Below, in pieces: positions 30,612 through 39,904 of a stretch of DNA of 64,000 bases. The DNA comes from an uncultured Oleiphilus sp. (GTDB lineage Bacteria; Pseudomonadota; Gammaproteobacteria; Pseudomonadales; Oleiphilaceae), in NCBI GenBank assembly GCA_913020045.1, contig CAJWBE010000011.1:40625-104624 (forward strand), read 5' to 3'. A program made the position numbers and the translations under genes. The notes below the pieces were generated by a model. The model had not been told where the DNA came from, ran no database searches, and saw only the letters and a program-made list of their open reading frames with translations. Numbering within the stretch: the first letter of the stretch is position 1; each line of letters starts with the position of its first letter.

Positions 30612-31997
30612 TTAAAATGGTGCACCAAGAGGTAATTCTGTTTGAGATTGCCAAATAGAACCTAGCTCAATAAGCCATTGATCCCGCTGGGACTTGCCCA
30701 CAAAACATACGCCAAAAGGTAGTCCGTCAGGACGAATTGCGGCAGGTACTGCAAGCGCAGATAGTCGCAAAATGTTTGCGTAGTATGTGTAATATCCCAT
30801 CGTAGCATTCAGTGCTACTGGATCAGCTTTTACGTCTGCAATTTTGTAGATGGTTCCCGCGGTAGGTACCATCATGGCGTCCATGTTTGTGAAGGTATCT
30901 CGCACCTCATGCTCTATACCCTTGAGAACGTAATACTCGTTAACTAAGTCAACGGCCGAATATGTTTTGGCTTTGTCAATTATACTAGCAACAACTTGGT
31001 CTGCCTCGGCAGGGTTGGCTTCAATAAACTCACCCACAGAGGCATATCGCTCCGCTAAAAATGGGCCATCAAATATCATTTTACCTGCTCTTTTAAAGGG
31101 GGTGAAATCCACCTCTCGAATAATTCCACCCATCGCTTTTATTCGTTCGATGGCGGCGTTAAAACAAGCTTCAGATTGTTCATCACCAAAGAACGTCAGA
31201 TTTGCTTTATCCGGGATACCTATAACAAAGCCATCATTGATTTTTGCTTCTTGTTGTTTTGAGGGTTGTGGGATCATGAACGGGTCTGAATTATCAGGTC
31301 CGATTGCTAGGTCAAATACCCTTTTGGCGTCGGAGCAGGTGAGTGCAAAAATAGGTACGCAATCAAACGAGCGGTTTGCGTATACCATGCCCGCGGTACT
31401 GATCAAGCCCGGTGTTGGCTTAAGCCCAACAATGTTATTCAGTGCGGCTGGTATTCGGCCAGAGCCGCCAGTATCACTACCAAGTGAAAAGCTGACTAAG
31501 CCTTTGGTGACAGCAACAGCGGAGCCAGAGCTTGACCCGCCTGGAATGTATTCATTATTAAATGGATTAACCGGGTGGTGCGGACTGCGCACTCCTACCA
31601 AGCCGGTAGCGAATTGATCCATTGTATTCTTGCCGATTAATATGGCGCCAGCATCCAGTAGCTTTTGTACGACGGTTGCCGTGCATTCTGGGTAGTGAGC
31701 ATAACCGGGGCAGCTTGCTGTTGTTGGAATGCCCTCGACGTGTATATTGTCTTTTACTGAAAATGGAATGCCATACAAGGGCAAGTCTTGAGCATTTTTT
31801 TGATCTAGTTTTTCGGCTTCTTCTAAGGCCTCAGCCTCGGGTACGACGTAAGTCCATAGCTCTTGTTGGTTGCAATTTTCTATACGGAGATACACCTCTT
31901 TTATGACATCACTGGGCGAGACACCTTGAGTCTCATATGCCAAAGATAATTCCGAAATTTGTAGGCTAACTAGGTCGATAGGTGCGCCAGTTTTCAT
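30612..31997 (-). CDS. Amidase-signature hydrolase, allophanate-hydrolase-like
   Basis: 461-residue amidase-signature enzyme. The Ser-cisSer-Lys triad is predicted as K82 (SVKDNI), S155 (GGSSSGSA) and S179 (SDTGGSGRIPAA). The SDTGGSGRIPAALNNIVGLK context resembles allophanate hydrolases (AtzF/DUR1,2) more than GatA. The C-terminal domain that AtzF-type enzymes carry after about residue 460 is absent. I chose the ATG at 31997 because AAGGA lies nine bases upstream; an ATG at 32042 adds 15 basic residues. It is the last gene of the first ABC arm, so it probably cleaves an amide or urea-type bond in the imported compound or a product of it. Confidence 0.85.
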   Translation of the reverse strand: MKTGAPIDLVSLQISELSLAYETQGVSPSDVIKEVYLRIENCNQQELWTYVVPEAEALEEAEKLDQKNAQDLPLYGIPFSVKDNIHVEGIPTTASCPGYAHYPECTATVVQKLLDAGAILIGKNTMDQFATGLVGVRSPHHPVNPFNNEYIPGGSSSGSAVAVTKGLVSFSLGSDTGGSGRIPAALNNIVGLKPTPGLISTAGMVYANRSFDCVPIFALTCSDAKRVFDLAIGPDNSDPFMIPQPSKQQEAKINDGFVIGIPDKANLTFFGDEQSEACFNAAIERIKAMGGIIREVDFTPFKRAGKMIFDGPFLAERYASVGEFIEANPAEADQVVASIIDKAKTYSAVDLVNEYYVLKGIEHEVRDTFTNMDAMMVPTAGTIYKIADVKADPVALNATMGYYTYYANILRLSALAVPAAIRPDGLPFGVCFVGKSQRDQWLIELGSIWQSQTELPLGAPF

Positions 31998-32188
31998 ATT
32001 GTTGTCCTTGTGTTTTCGGGTTGAAAGCTTTTTGTCATGCAAATGGATTTTGACAAAAGGAACAACGGATTGCCCGTCGGTCTTTGGAAATATTGAAGCG
32101 TCAAAGACGAAGCACTACCGGCGCTTACTTCTAAGTATGCGCTGCTTATGTTTTGGATGACGTCGTTTCTTATAGGGATAGCAAAGAC

Positions 32189-32224
32189 AAAAACAGCCCA
32201 TAGTTTTCGCTACGGGCTGTTTTT
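32189..32224 (-). terminator. Hairpin terminator after TauA-like gene
   Basis: AAACAGCCC and GGGCTGTTTTT form a strong stem with further inner pairs (TAG/CTA). On the minus strand a T-rich run follows. The structure is symmetric enough to work on both strands. It would reduce read-through from the binding-protein gene into the amidase gene. Confidence 0.8.
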
Positions 32225-32263
32225 ACGGCAGCAGTTGAGCTTGGTTTCTGCCTATGCCGTTGG

Positions 32264-33271
32264 CTATTTCACAACTTCTTCCAAGTAGCTAGGCTTGATA
32301 AATGCCTCGAACGTAGCTCGACCTGGGTTTTTCGGTAAGCGGTTTTGTTCCGCTAGGAAGTCTGCGGTCGACATTAAGGTATCGACAAATTGGCCTTTTT
32401 TGGCTGTTGTTCCGATGTATCCAGCGGTTAACTGCTTATCACAAGGAATCATTTCAGTTCCTTTCATCATGCGCGCAGCGTCTTCAAGTGGAAGCTCTAA
32501 CTCCTTCGCAATGATCGCAGCGGTTTTTTCGGGGTTACCTAGCCAATAATCAATACCTGCGCATTCTGCCTTCACAAACTTATTGACGTAGTCAGGATAT
32601 TTCTCGGCGAATTCGTTCATCACAACGCCGACATCCCATGTTGGGTAGCCGCGTGACGTCATAATTCCTGATGTCATAAATAAGTTACCATCATCTTTAA
32701 GTACACGACCTAAAGCAGGCTCCCAAAACCAAGCTGCGTCAATATCACCGCGACTCCAAGCCAGAGCAATATCATTTGGTCGTAAATCAAGTATCTTCAT
32801 AGACGCGGGATTGATACCCTCATCAGCTAATGCTTTTAGCAATAGATAATGTGTCGTAGAGCCAAAAGGTGCGGCCAATGTTTTGCCTTCAAGGTCTTTC
32901 CAGCCCTTAATGCCTTTGGATGTGCGCACTGCCATGGCTTCAACATAATCCAGCATGTTAAGCACCATAATGCCTTGAATAGGCAGGCCTCGTGTCACGC
33001 CTATCGCTGTTGGTGGGTTTCCTAGTCCGCCAAAGTCAACTTGCTCAGCAGCAATTGCACGCAACATGTCGCCGCCGCCGCCAACCTTGATGTACTTGAT
33101 TTCAACCCCGGGCATTTCTTTCTGAACAAGTCCGAGTGATTTCGTTACTAGCTGTGCATTGACAAGGTTAAGATATCCAACTGTCACAGTTTCCGGTTTA
33201 GCTGCTAACGCTGTGCTGCCAGCTAGTGCCAAGCATAAGCCAATGGCATGTTTTCTAAATGAAATTTTCAT
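32264..33271 (-). CDS. TauA/SsuA-type solute-binding protein
   Basis: 335 residues. The signal peptide is about residues 1-23 (cut after STALA). The mature protein begins VTVGYLNLVNAQLV and contains the SsuA/NMT1 pattern LGNPPTAIGVTRG, DLEGKTLAAPFGSTTHYLL and AAWFWEPALG. This is closest to taurine-type binding proteins. It would capture the substrate in the periplasm for the permease and ATPase encoded upstream in the same direction. Specificity (taurine, another sulfonate or a nitrogen compound) cannot be read. Confidence 0.88.
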   Translation of the reverse strand: MKISFRKHAIGLCLALAGSTALAAKPETVTVGYLNLVNAQLVTKSLGLVQKEMPGVEIKYIKVGGGGDMLRAIAAEQVDFGGLGNPPTAIGVTRGLPIQGIMVLNMLDYVEAMAVRTSKGIKGWKDLEGKTLAAPFGSTTHYLLLKALADEGINPASMKILDLRPNDIALAWSRGDIDAAWFWEPALGRVLKDDGNLFMTSGIMTSRGYPTWDVGVVMNEFAEKYPDYVNKFVKAECAGIDYWLGNPEKTAAIIAKELELPLEDAARMMKGTEMIPCDKQLTAGYIGTTAKKGQFVDTLMSTADFLAEQNRLPKNPGRATFEAFIKPSYLEEVVK

Positions 33272-33382
33272 GATAACTCTCCAGTGTGCTAAAAATTAAT
33301 GTCAGTAATGGTTAACGTGCTTTGCTGTGCTTTTCGAGATGGGCATTTAAAAATGCCTCTTAAAATTCTTTAAGCCATGGTT

Positions 33383-34288
33383 CTAAAGTTTTCGAACTGT
33401 GGTCCAGGGCATTAATATTCTCCCAATCATTCGCATGACTAAATCCAGTAGTACGCCCGTTATTCCAAGAACAATCAGGCCCATAATGACAATGTCGCTG
33501 AGTAGAAATTTAGCTGCATCCCAGATCATCCAACCAATGCCGGCTGTTGCAGCAACAATTTCAGCAGCAACCAAAACCGTATAAACAAAACCTAAAGAAA
33601 TTCTCATGCCGGTTAGGATGGTTGGGCCAGCGCCAGGAAGATAAACCTCCTTAATTAGCTGCATTCGGGTAGCTCCGAGTGTTTTAGATGCTCGAATAAA
33701 AGTAGGGTTAATGTCGTTAACCGCCTGAATCGTGGCGATAATAATGCCGGGCAATCCGGCCAGAAAAAGTAAGGCAAGTTTTGATGCCTCGCCAATGCCA
33801 AGCCACATAACAAGAAGGGTATAAAGGCCCAAAGGAGGAAGAGGGCGGTAAAACTCAATGAAAGGGCTGAATGACGCATGAACCGAGCGTGACATACCCA
33901 TAGCAATCCCCAACGGAATGCCGACAAGGCACGCTAATCCGAATCCGCTGAGAATTCGGTACAAGCTTGTACCAACATGCTCTATCAACGTTGACCCTTG
34001 GTAGCCGTCAAACAGAACACGAGTGAACGCGTCATAAATCGCGACAGGGCCAGGCAAAAAAAGCTCGTTCGCAATACCTGTTTCCGTGACAAAAACCCAA
34101 AGTGCGAACATAACGGTCACTGAGGTGAAAGAAATCAGGTACTCACGAAGTTCTAGATTTTGTAACCACGCAGTGAAACGATTCAAGCGCAGAGCCATTA
34201 GTTCGTCTCGGCTCCGCAAGCTTATCGAATGTTGGTCATAAGGCGGGTCTGCCTCAACCGTATAGCCTTCCCCAATAACTGTACTCAC
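33383..34288 (-). CDS. ABC permease, TauC/SsuC type
   Basis: About 301 residues. A cytosolic N-terminus of about 50 residues is followed by six membrane helices. The EAA loop that docks with the ATPase is near IRASKTLGATRMQLIKEVYLPG. I chose the GTG at 34288, which has GCGGAG nine bases upstream; a GTG at 34315 would add nine residues but lacks a good binding site. It belongs with the neighbouring binding protein and ATPase. Confidence 0.88.
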   Translation of the reverse strand: MSTVIGEGYTVEADPPYDQHSISLRSRDELMALRLNRFTAWLQNLELREYLISFTSVTVMFALWVFVTETGIANELFLPGPVAIYDAFTRVLFDGYQGSTLIEHVGTSLYRILSGFGLACLVGIPLGIAMGMSRSVHASFSPFIEFYRPLPPLGLYTLLVMWLGIGEASKLALLFLAGLPGIIIATIQAVNDINPTFIRASKTLGATRMQLIKEVYLPGAGPTILTGMRISLGFVYTVLVAAEIVAATAGIGWMIWDAAKFLLSDIVIMGLIVLGITGVLLDLVMRMIGRILMPWTTVRKL

Positions 34289-34339
34289 ATCAAATGCTCC
34301 GCTGATGAGTTTCACTTAAAGATTTGTACTTCAAAGTAT

Positions 34340-35692
34340 TCATTTAGTGTCAACCACGCCTAAAATCCCCATGATTGTGAGGGCGAATATTTTTGCGGCG
34401 GCCACAGACTTTGGAATCGAAATACCTTCGTTGATTGGTGACCAACCGTCCTCACCTGGGCCAAACGTCACCGCATTCATACCCGCTTCACGAAACCGGA
34501 TCGTATCGTTGAAAGCGTTCTTACGGTTAATCAAAGGTGGCTCACCCAACAACGCTTGATAGGCCTTGGATATTGATAGGTTGGGTTCTTCATCTAGAGG
34601 CACGGCTTCAGTGCCGTTCACAAAGAGTGACCCAGGAACTTGGCTTACGCCAAACTCAACATTTTCTAATCCAGCTAACTCTGCGCTGACTACCTCAGAG
34701 ATATCAGAGATCACGCTGTCGATTGTCATGCCAGGAAGAATGCCCACCACAGCTAGCGTCATCGTGCAGCTATCTGGTGAGAACTGCATCTCGCCTGGTA
34801 AGCCACCGTTCATACGAACTACGCAGACGCATGGCGGTGTATGCCCCATGAGATCGTTTTCTTCATGTGCGAATGGCATTGCGTTGAGAGGTGCTACCAG
34901 TTGCGATGCCAGGGTAATTGCATTGACTCCGGTATCTGGTCGCCAAATATGCGACTTTAGGCCTTTGACGGTGACATCAATTAAGCAGTGACCAGAGTTT
35001 GCAACGGAAATATTCATACCCCACCGATCGGTTTCTCCACCCCATGCGGTAGGCTCGGCGGTGATAGAGTAATCAGTTTTCAGCCCCATGGTTTGCGTCA
35101 TGAATATGGATCCGTGCAAACCGTCTTTCTCTTCGTCAACGGTAAAACAACAGACCAAGTCACCTTTTAGTTTGATGCCTTCATCGATCAAGGCTTTGAC
35201 CGCCAACAACGAGGCAGCAAGGTTTCCACGAGTATCTGAGGTGCCTCGGCCATAAAGCCAGTCATCATGCCGTGTTGCTTTGAATGGGTTTCCGTCACAT
35301 TTGTCCCATCGATCGGGCTCTACAGCAGGGTAGGTATCAAGGTGGTCGTTAATCATTAGCGACGGTCCTCCGCCACTTCCTTTTAATGTACCGACTACGT
35401 TAGGGCGGTGCGGCTGAGAGCAATGCTTTTCTACCTCAAATCCCATTGCTTCGAGCTTTCCGGCGACGAAAATTGCAATCGACTCTTCTTCTCCAGCTGG
35501 GATATCTGGGTCTAGAGGATTTACAGAATGAGGTTGCCCGGTGCGTACCATTTCGGTGGTTAGGTCTAGCCAGTCTTTTTCAATAATTCTGTCCAAGACT
35601 TTCTGTTGCAAGGGGCTTGTTTCACTCTTTAACTCAGGCATCGAAATAGGATCTGGAAGCTGATAGGTATAGATTGATTTCTCGATAGTCAT
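34340..35692 (-). CDS. M20-family metallohydrolase (deacylase-like)
   Basis: 450-residue zinc hydrolase of the ArgE/DapE type. The metal site is intact: H117 and D119 (NDHLDTYP), D153 (GRGTSDTRG) and catalytic E187 with E188 (VDEEKDG). A dimerisation domain lies in the middle. M20 enzymes remove an acyl or carbamoyl group from a nitrogen. It lies between the ATPase and permease genes of the first ABC system, so it most likely acts on the imported molecule. Its position inside a transporter operon is notable. Confidence 0.9.
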   Translation of the reverse strand: MTIEKSIYTYQLPDPISMPELKSETSPLQQKVLDRIIEKDWLDLTTEMVRTGQPHSVNPLDPDIPAGEEESIAIFVAGKLEAMGFEVEKHCSQPHRPNVVGTLKGSGGGPSLMINDHLDTYPAVEPDRWDKCDGNPFKATRHDDWLYGRGTSDTRGNLAASLLAVKALIDEGIKLKGDLVCCFTVDEEKDGLHGSIFMTQTMGLKTDYSITAEPTAWGGETDRWGMNISVANSGHCLIDVTVKGLKSHIWRPDTGVNAITLASQLVAPLNAMPFAHEENDLMGHTPPCVCVVRMNGGLPGEMQFSPDSCTMTLAVVGILPGMTIDSVISDISEVVSAELAGLENVEFGVSQVPGSLFVNGTEAVPLDEEPNLSISKAYQALLGEPPLINRKNAFNDTIRFREAGMNAVTFGPGEDGWSPINEGISIPKSVAAAKIFALTIMGILGVVDTK

Positions 35693-35736
35693 GTGCGGTT
35701 ATTCCTTTCTAGAATTCTTGGCTTATTTTTTCTAAT

Positions 35737-36591
35737 TCATGTGTTCTGCATTTCAAAGGCACGCATACTTTCCGCACGAATGACTTCAAGACACTTCAAT
35801 TTCAACTTAGTAAAGTCTTCTCGTGTTGACATGCTTTGTAGCCGAGGGCGTGGCACATCATTTTTTAGATCGGCGATAATTCGTCCAGGACTTGCACTCA
35901 TCACTAGTATTCGGTCGGATAGAAACACCGCTTCATCAACATCGTGAGTGACGAAAACAACGGTGGTACCAAATTCGTTCCAAATGCTCAGTAGGTTTTC
36001 CTGCATAACAAGGCGTGTTTGTGCATCTAACGCACCAAAAGGTTCATCCATCAGCATTACGCTCGGATAAGTGGCTAATGCGCGAGCAATGCCTACTCGT
36101 TGCTGCATCCCGCCCGATAACTGAACGGGGTAATGGTCTCGGTACTTCGACAAACCAACCATTTCTAGAAAGCTATTGGCTGTCTTACTAGCTTCGATAT
36201 CATTTGCTAACCTAGGCCCCATCTCAATGTTTTGATAAATAGTCTTCCAAGGCAGTAGCGAGTACTGCTGAAATACCATGCCGCGATCAGGCCCCGGGCC
36301 ATCTATCAGCTCACCATCAAGTTTGACGGTGCCGTCACTAGGCTCGACAAACCCTGCAATGGCGCTCAGTAGTGTTGATTTGCCGCAACCGGAAGGGCCT
36401 AAAAGGCAAACAAACTCCCTAGGTTTTATTGTGATAGTTGTGCTATCCACCGCGGTATGGCTGCCAGTCTTATCGCCATAAACGACTTTAACGTCGTCGA
36501 TTTCGATCAAACCACGATCTGAACTACTGCGTTTTGACGCGCCATTTAAAGACGAGCCCTCGGCGTCTTGTTTAGCCATGGATGTTGTCAT
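35737..36591 (-). CDS. ABC ATPase, TauB/SsuB type
   Basis: 284-residue ATPase. Walker A is GPSGCGKST (65-73), the signature is LSGGMQQR, and Walker B is VMLMDEPFGALD. The N-terminal 28 residues are a variable extension. It drives the TauC-type permease of the first system. It is a clear paralogue of the ATPase at 39047-39904, sharing most motifs and the C-terminal SMRAFE/SMKVFS ending. Confidence 0.93.
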   Translation of the reverse strand: MTTSMAKQDAEGSSLNGASKRSSSDRGLIEIDDVKVVYGDKTGSHTAVDSTTITIKPREFVCLLGPSGCGKSTLLSAIAGFVEPSDGTVKLDGELIDGPGPDRGMVFQQYSLLPWKTIYQNIEMGPRLANDIEASKTANSFLEMVGLSKYRDHYPVQLSGGMQQRVGIARALATYPSVMLMDEPFGALDAQTRLVMQENLLSIWNEFGTTVVFVTHDVDEAVFLSDRILVMSASPGRIIADLKNDVPRPRLQSMSTREDFTKLKLKCLEVIRAESMRAFEMQNT

Positions 36592-36631
36592 TATTTACCT
36601 TCCACTTTGTGGGCTACTCTTAGGCGATCAA

Positions 36632-37387
36632 TCATCGTTCGATGTCTAAGCTGTAGCGAAATACATCGCCTGAGTAATAAAGGTTTTCGTAAAGTACCGG
36701 CTCTTCATCTGTAGTGAATAAGGTTCGCTCTATGTGTAAGACCGGGCCACCTTCCTCTAGTCCTAGATGACGGCTCATAGTCTCGTCGCTAAGCGCGGCT
36801 GCTATGTCCATTTTTGCCTTGCCTAGATGAACACCGCACTCATTTTCTAAAAGTGAAATAATGTCTTGGTCTTCCAAGTCTGCACCAGCCATTACCCGCC
36901 CGATATCAGGCCGAACATAGGTAATATCGAGAGAAATAGGGTCTCTGTTTAGGTAGCGCAAGCGCTGCACTTTGGTGACCAATGAGCCTTGCTCTATGCG
37001 AAGTTTGCTTGCAACGCGCTTGCTTGATGCTTCTTCAGCAATGCTGAGAACTCGTGCAACGGATTCATATCCTAGGCTAGACATCGCTTCGCCAAAGCCC
37101 CTTAGCTTTGAACCGTCAAGCGCTGCTTTGGGCTTTGAGACAAATGTACCTTTGCCGTTAATTTTGAAAATTAACCCTTCTCGCTGCAATTCCGCTAGCG
37201 CCTGCCTAACCGTAAGTCGGCTGACTTTGAATATTTCACCAAGCTCTCTCTCAGATGGCAGCTTTGAGTGAACGGAATACGTCCCATCCATAATGCGCTT
37301 TCTGATAGCTTCTTTGATTTGAGTAAATAGTGGCAACGGACTAATCGAAGATATCTTCGCCCCGGCCACCTTCAGTTTTTCAGGCAT
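36632..37387 (-). CDS. GntR/HutC-family regulator (first paralogue)
   Basis: 251 residues. An N-terminal winged helix (LPSERELGEIFKVSRLTVRQ followed by ALAELQREGLIF) is followed by a UTRA ligand domain. Its paralogue at 43573 has the same length and the shared stretch GKGTFVSKPKA, so the two arose by duplication. It is the first gene of the first ABC arm and has a palindromic operator-like site 86 bp upstream of its start, which suggests autoregulation. The effector is probably the imported compound. Confidence 0.9.
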   Translation of the reverse strand: MPEKLKVAGAKISSISPLPLFTQIKEAIRKRIMDGTYSVHSKLPSERELGEIFKVSRLTVRQALAELQREGLIFKINGKGTFVSKPKAALDGSKLRGFGEAMSSLGYESVARVLSIAEEASSKRVASKLRIEQGSLVTKVQRLRYLNRDPISLDITYVRPDIGRVMAGADLEDQDIISLLENECGVHLGKAKMDIAAALSDETMSRHLGLEEGGPVLHIERTLFTTDEEPVLYENLYYSGDVFRYSLDIER

Positions 37388-37732
37388 CGTCTTCCCATTT
37401 TCAGTATTAAAAAGAGACCTTAGTACGGATTTAAGTGGGTGAAAAAAAGAGCACCTATCTAAACCTGTCTATACTTGTTATAACATGTCTAGCAAGTTGA
37501 GTGCCAAGACTATATATTGAGTTATATCAATGCCTTACAAAAAACCTAATTCATTGTTTGATTGTTTTTTGCACCGCTACAAGGCGCTTGCACAAAGATT
37601 GAGCACCTCTTGCTGTAGGTGCTAACTTTGAATGATTTGAAGCTGAGGTTCGAGGTGGCTAACTGTATTTGGCCGTGGCTAAACCCGAGTACGCGGCATC
37701 TAAGGTTCGGGTATATATTTTTGGCCGGTGGC
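37388..37732. other. Upstream region of the first GntR arm
   Basis: 345 bp between the cytochrome c stop and the GntR start, both on the minus strand. It carries the operator-like palindrome at 37473-37488 and should hold the promoter of the first ABC arm. The 37.50-37.57 kb part is A/T-rich. No other structure stands out. Confidence 0.6.
37473..37488. promoter_or_regulatory. Operator-like palindrome ahead of first GntR gene
   Basis: ACTTGTTATAACATGT is a near-perfect 16-bp inverted repeat (ACWTGT, TATA, ACAWGT). Fifteen of its sixteen bases recur upstream of the second GntR gene. HutC-type regulators bind similar short palindromes, so this is the likely shared operator. Confidence 0.65.
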
Positions 37733-38368
37733 TTAGTTTTGCGTTCTCGCTAGGCTTGCATAGTATTGAGCCAAGATCTCGATTTGTGCTGGGTTCATAC
37801 TTTTCAAAAGAGGTTGGTGCAGGGAAGTGCTAGGTCTATCGCTGGTCTTAAAATCAGTCATTTGTTTCGTTAAGTAGTCGGCATGTTGCGCATGTAAAAA
37901 TGGTATTTGTAAGGCCGGTGCCGGCGCCTTAGTCTTTGGCTCAGCGGAGGCTGCTTGATGGCAGGTACCGCAAGTCTGTTCGAGTTTTCCACCCAAAACA
38001 GCCGCTAGATTATTAATATCTGTTTGAGTAGGTTTATCAGGTGACGCCTTTGGGGCTGGCTGTGTTGAAAACCAGTTTACTATCTGTTTGATGTCGTCAT
38101 TGCTCAAGCTTTCCACCATTGATTGCATCTGACCACCATCATTTGTTCGGTTGCCTGACTGGAAATCTTTAATTTGCTTAGAGAGATAGCTAGCTTTTTG
38201 CCCTGCAAGTTTTGGGAATTTGGACCGTGCACTATCGCCATATAGGCCGTGACAAAGTGCGCAGGTTTCCCAAGGCTCTAAACCAGAGTCGTCTATCATG
38301 TCTGCTAAGGCAACAGCACTTAGGGAAAGGCTTAAAATGATGCTAAAAGCTTGAGAGTAGTAAATCAC
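37733..38368 (-). CDS. Diheme c-type cytochrome
   Basis: 211-residue exported cytochrome c4-like protein. The signal peptide ends near residue 22. Two heme motifs are present, CALCH (C36, C39, H40) and CGTCH (C133, C136, H137), each with a later Met-containing ligand region (QMQSM, KSMNPAQIEI). It overlaps the SCO1 gene by 4 bp (ATGA). It could carry periplasmic electrons to a terminal oxidase from an oxidation linked to this locus. Confidence 0.9.
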   Translation of the reverse strand: MIYYSQAFSIILSLSLSAVALADMIDDSGLEPWETCALCHGLYGDSARSKFPKLAGQKASYLSKQIKDFQSGNRTNDGGQMQSMVESLSNDDIKQIVNWFSTQPAPKASPDKPTQTDINNLAAVLGGKLEQTCGTCHQAASAEPKTKAPAPALQIPFLHAQHADYLTKQMTDFKTSDRPSTSLHQPLLKSMNPAQIEILAQYYASLARTQN

Positions 38369-38979
38369 TGCAAGCCATTTTGGGCATATTGTGCTGACGA
38401 GTTCACCATCGAAATTATGTCAACCGCCGCTTCTTTAGCTTTTATCGGTGGATTTATTCGGGCGACCACTTCACCCTCCGGTGATACTAATACTGCAAAT
38501 GCAGTGTGATTAATCATATAGTGTCCAGTTGCGTCGGGTGACTTTCTCGAGTAGCTGGCGCCAATACTCTCAATCAACGGTGCTAGCTCTGAATCGCTCC
38601 CCGTAATACCAATGACATTATCACCGAAGTATTCAACGTACTCTTTAAGAATGGGTTTATCGCGTGCTGGGTCAACCGCGACAAGAATAATATCGTTTAT
38701 AAGTGCATGTTTAGAATAAAGTTCTTTCGATAGCGCTTTCAAGTTATTGAGAACAAAAGGGCAGATGTCCGGGCAGCTTGTAAAACCAATGCTCATAAGT
38801 GACCAGTTGCCCTTGAGTTCTTTCTCGGTGAAAATCTCTCCAGTGCCTGTGCTGAGTTCAAAGTTCGAGACTTTAGTCGGGTTGCTAAGAAACGAAACCT
38901 TGTCTAAGGCATTTGTGTTAGACGCCAGGCCAAACAAAAACATATATAAAGAAACACTTAAGAACGACTGCTTTAACAT
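38365..38979 (-). CDS. SCO1/SenC-type copper protein
   Basis: 204 residues with the start at 38979 (MLKQSFLSVS), where GAGGTGGAG precedes the ATG; the frame upstream to 39039 lacks a binding site. A signal peptide is followed by a thioredoxin-like fold with the copper ligands C69 and C73 (CPDICP) and H158 (YMINHTAF). SCO proteins deliver copper to cytochrome oxidase or keep thiols reduced. It follows the second ABC ATPase gene by 67 bp and is coupled to the cytochrome c gene. Confidence 0.92.
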   Translation of the reverse strand: MLKQSFLSVSLYMFLFGLASNTNALDKVSFLSNPTKVSNFELSTGTGEIFTEKELKGNWSLMSIGFTSCPDICPFVLNNLKALSKELYSKHALINDIILVAVDPARDKPILKEYVEYFGDNVIGITGSDSELAPLIESIGASYSRKSPDATGHYMINHTAFAVLVSPEGEVVARINPPIKAKEAAVDIISMVNSSAQYAQNGLQ

Positions 38980-39046
38980 AACTCCACCTCTGTTCGCCAG
39001 CCAGCAGGTTCTTGCCTCTGCGGCCGCCCGTAAACTCAATTTATGA

Positions 39047-39904
39047 TTAGTCAGTTTGTGCAGAAAATACCTTCATACTCTCTGAACGTATCGCCTGAAT
39101 ACACTGTCGTTTTAATTGGACGAACTGGTCATCCGTATACATCTCTGCCGTGCGAGGGCGTGGCAAATTAACTTTTAAATCGGCTATTACTTCGCCCGGG
39201 CTAGCGCTCATAATTACGACTCGGTCCGCAAGAAATATGGCCTCATCGATATCATGAGTCACAAACAGAACAGTCGTTTTAAATTCGCTCCAGATTTCCA
39301 GCAAGCTATTTTGCATCATTACTCGGGTCTGTGCGTCGAGCGCGCCGAAGGGTTCATCCATTAGCAAAACGCTGGGATAGTTTGCAAGTGCTCGCGCAAT
39401 GCCAACGCGTTGCTGCATTCCACCTGAAAGCTCTCCAGGAAAATTCTTGGCGAACTTCGAAAGCCCTACAATGCTTAAAAAGGTATTAGCAGTAGAGCAA
39501 GCCTCCGCGCTGCTCATGCCAGCGACCTTTGGCCCAAATGCAACATTGTCGTGGATTGTTTTCCACGGGAACAAGGAATACTGTTGAAACACCATGCCTC
39601 GATCTGGGCTAGGGCCCGTGATATTTTTGTCATCAACGAGGACTTCACCAGAGCTTGGCTTAACATACCCTGCTACCGTATTCAGTAAGGTTGATTTACC
39701 ACAACCAGACGGCCCTAATATGCAAACAAATTCACCAGGGCCAACTGCTAAAGACGTTTCTTTTACGGCGGTAAAGGTGTCTTTTCCTTCTCCAAACGTA
39801 ATGCCGACACCTTTAATCTCGACCTTTCCTTTGTTGATGCCATGCTGACCCCTAGCCTTTGCGGAGGTAGGTGTTAAAGGCAATATTTTAGCTGCTTCAC
39901 GCAT
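39047..39904 (-). CDS. ABC ATPase of the second transporter
   Basis: 285-residue ATPase of the nitrate/sulfonate/taurine class: Walker A GPSGCGKST, signature LSGGMQQR, Walker B VLLMDEPFGALD. It overlaps the membrane-protein gene before it by 8 bp. It is a paralogue of the ATPase at 35737-36591. Confidence 0.93.
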   Translation of the reverse strand: MREAAKILPLTPTSAKARGQHGINKGKVEIKGVGITFGEGKDTFTAVKETSLAVGPGEFVCILGPSGCGKSTLLNTVAGYVKPSSGEVLVDDKNITGPSPDRGMVFQQYSLFPWKTIHDNVAFGPKVAGMSSAEACSTANTFLSIVGLSKFAKNFPGELSGGMQQRVGIARALANYPSVLLMDEPFGALDAQTRVMMQNSLLEIWSEFKTTVLFVTHDIDEAIFLADRVVIMSASPGEVIADLKVNLPRPRTAEMYTDDQFVQLKRQCIQAIRSESMKVFSAQTD

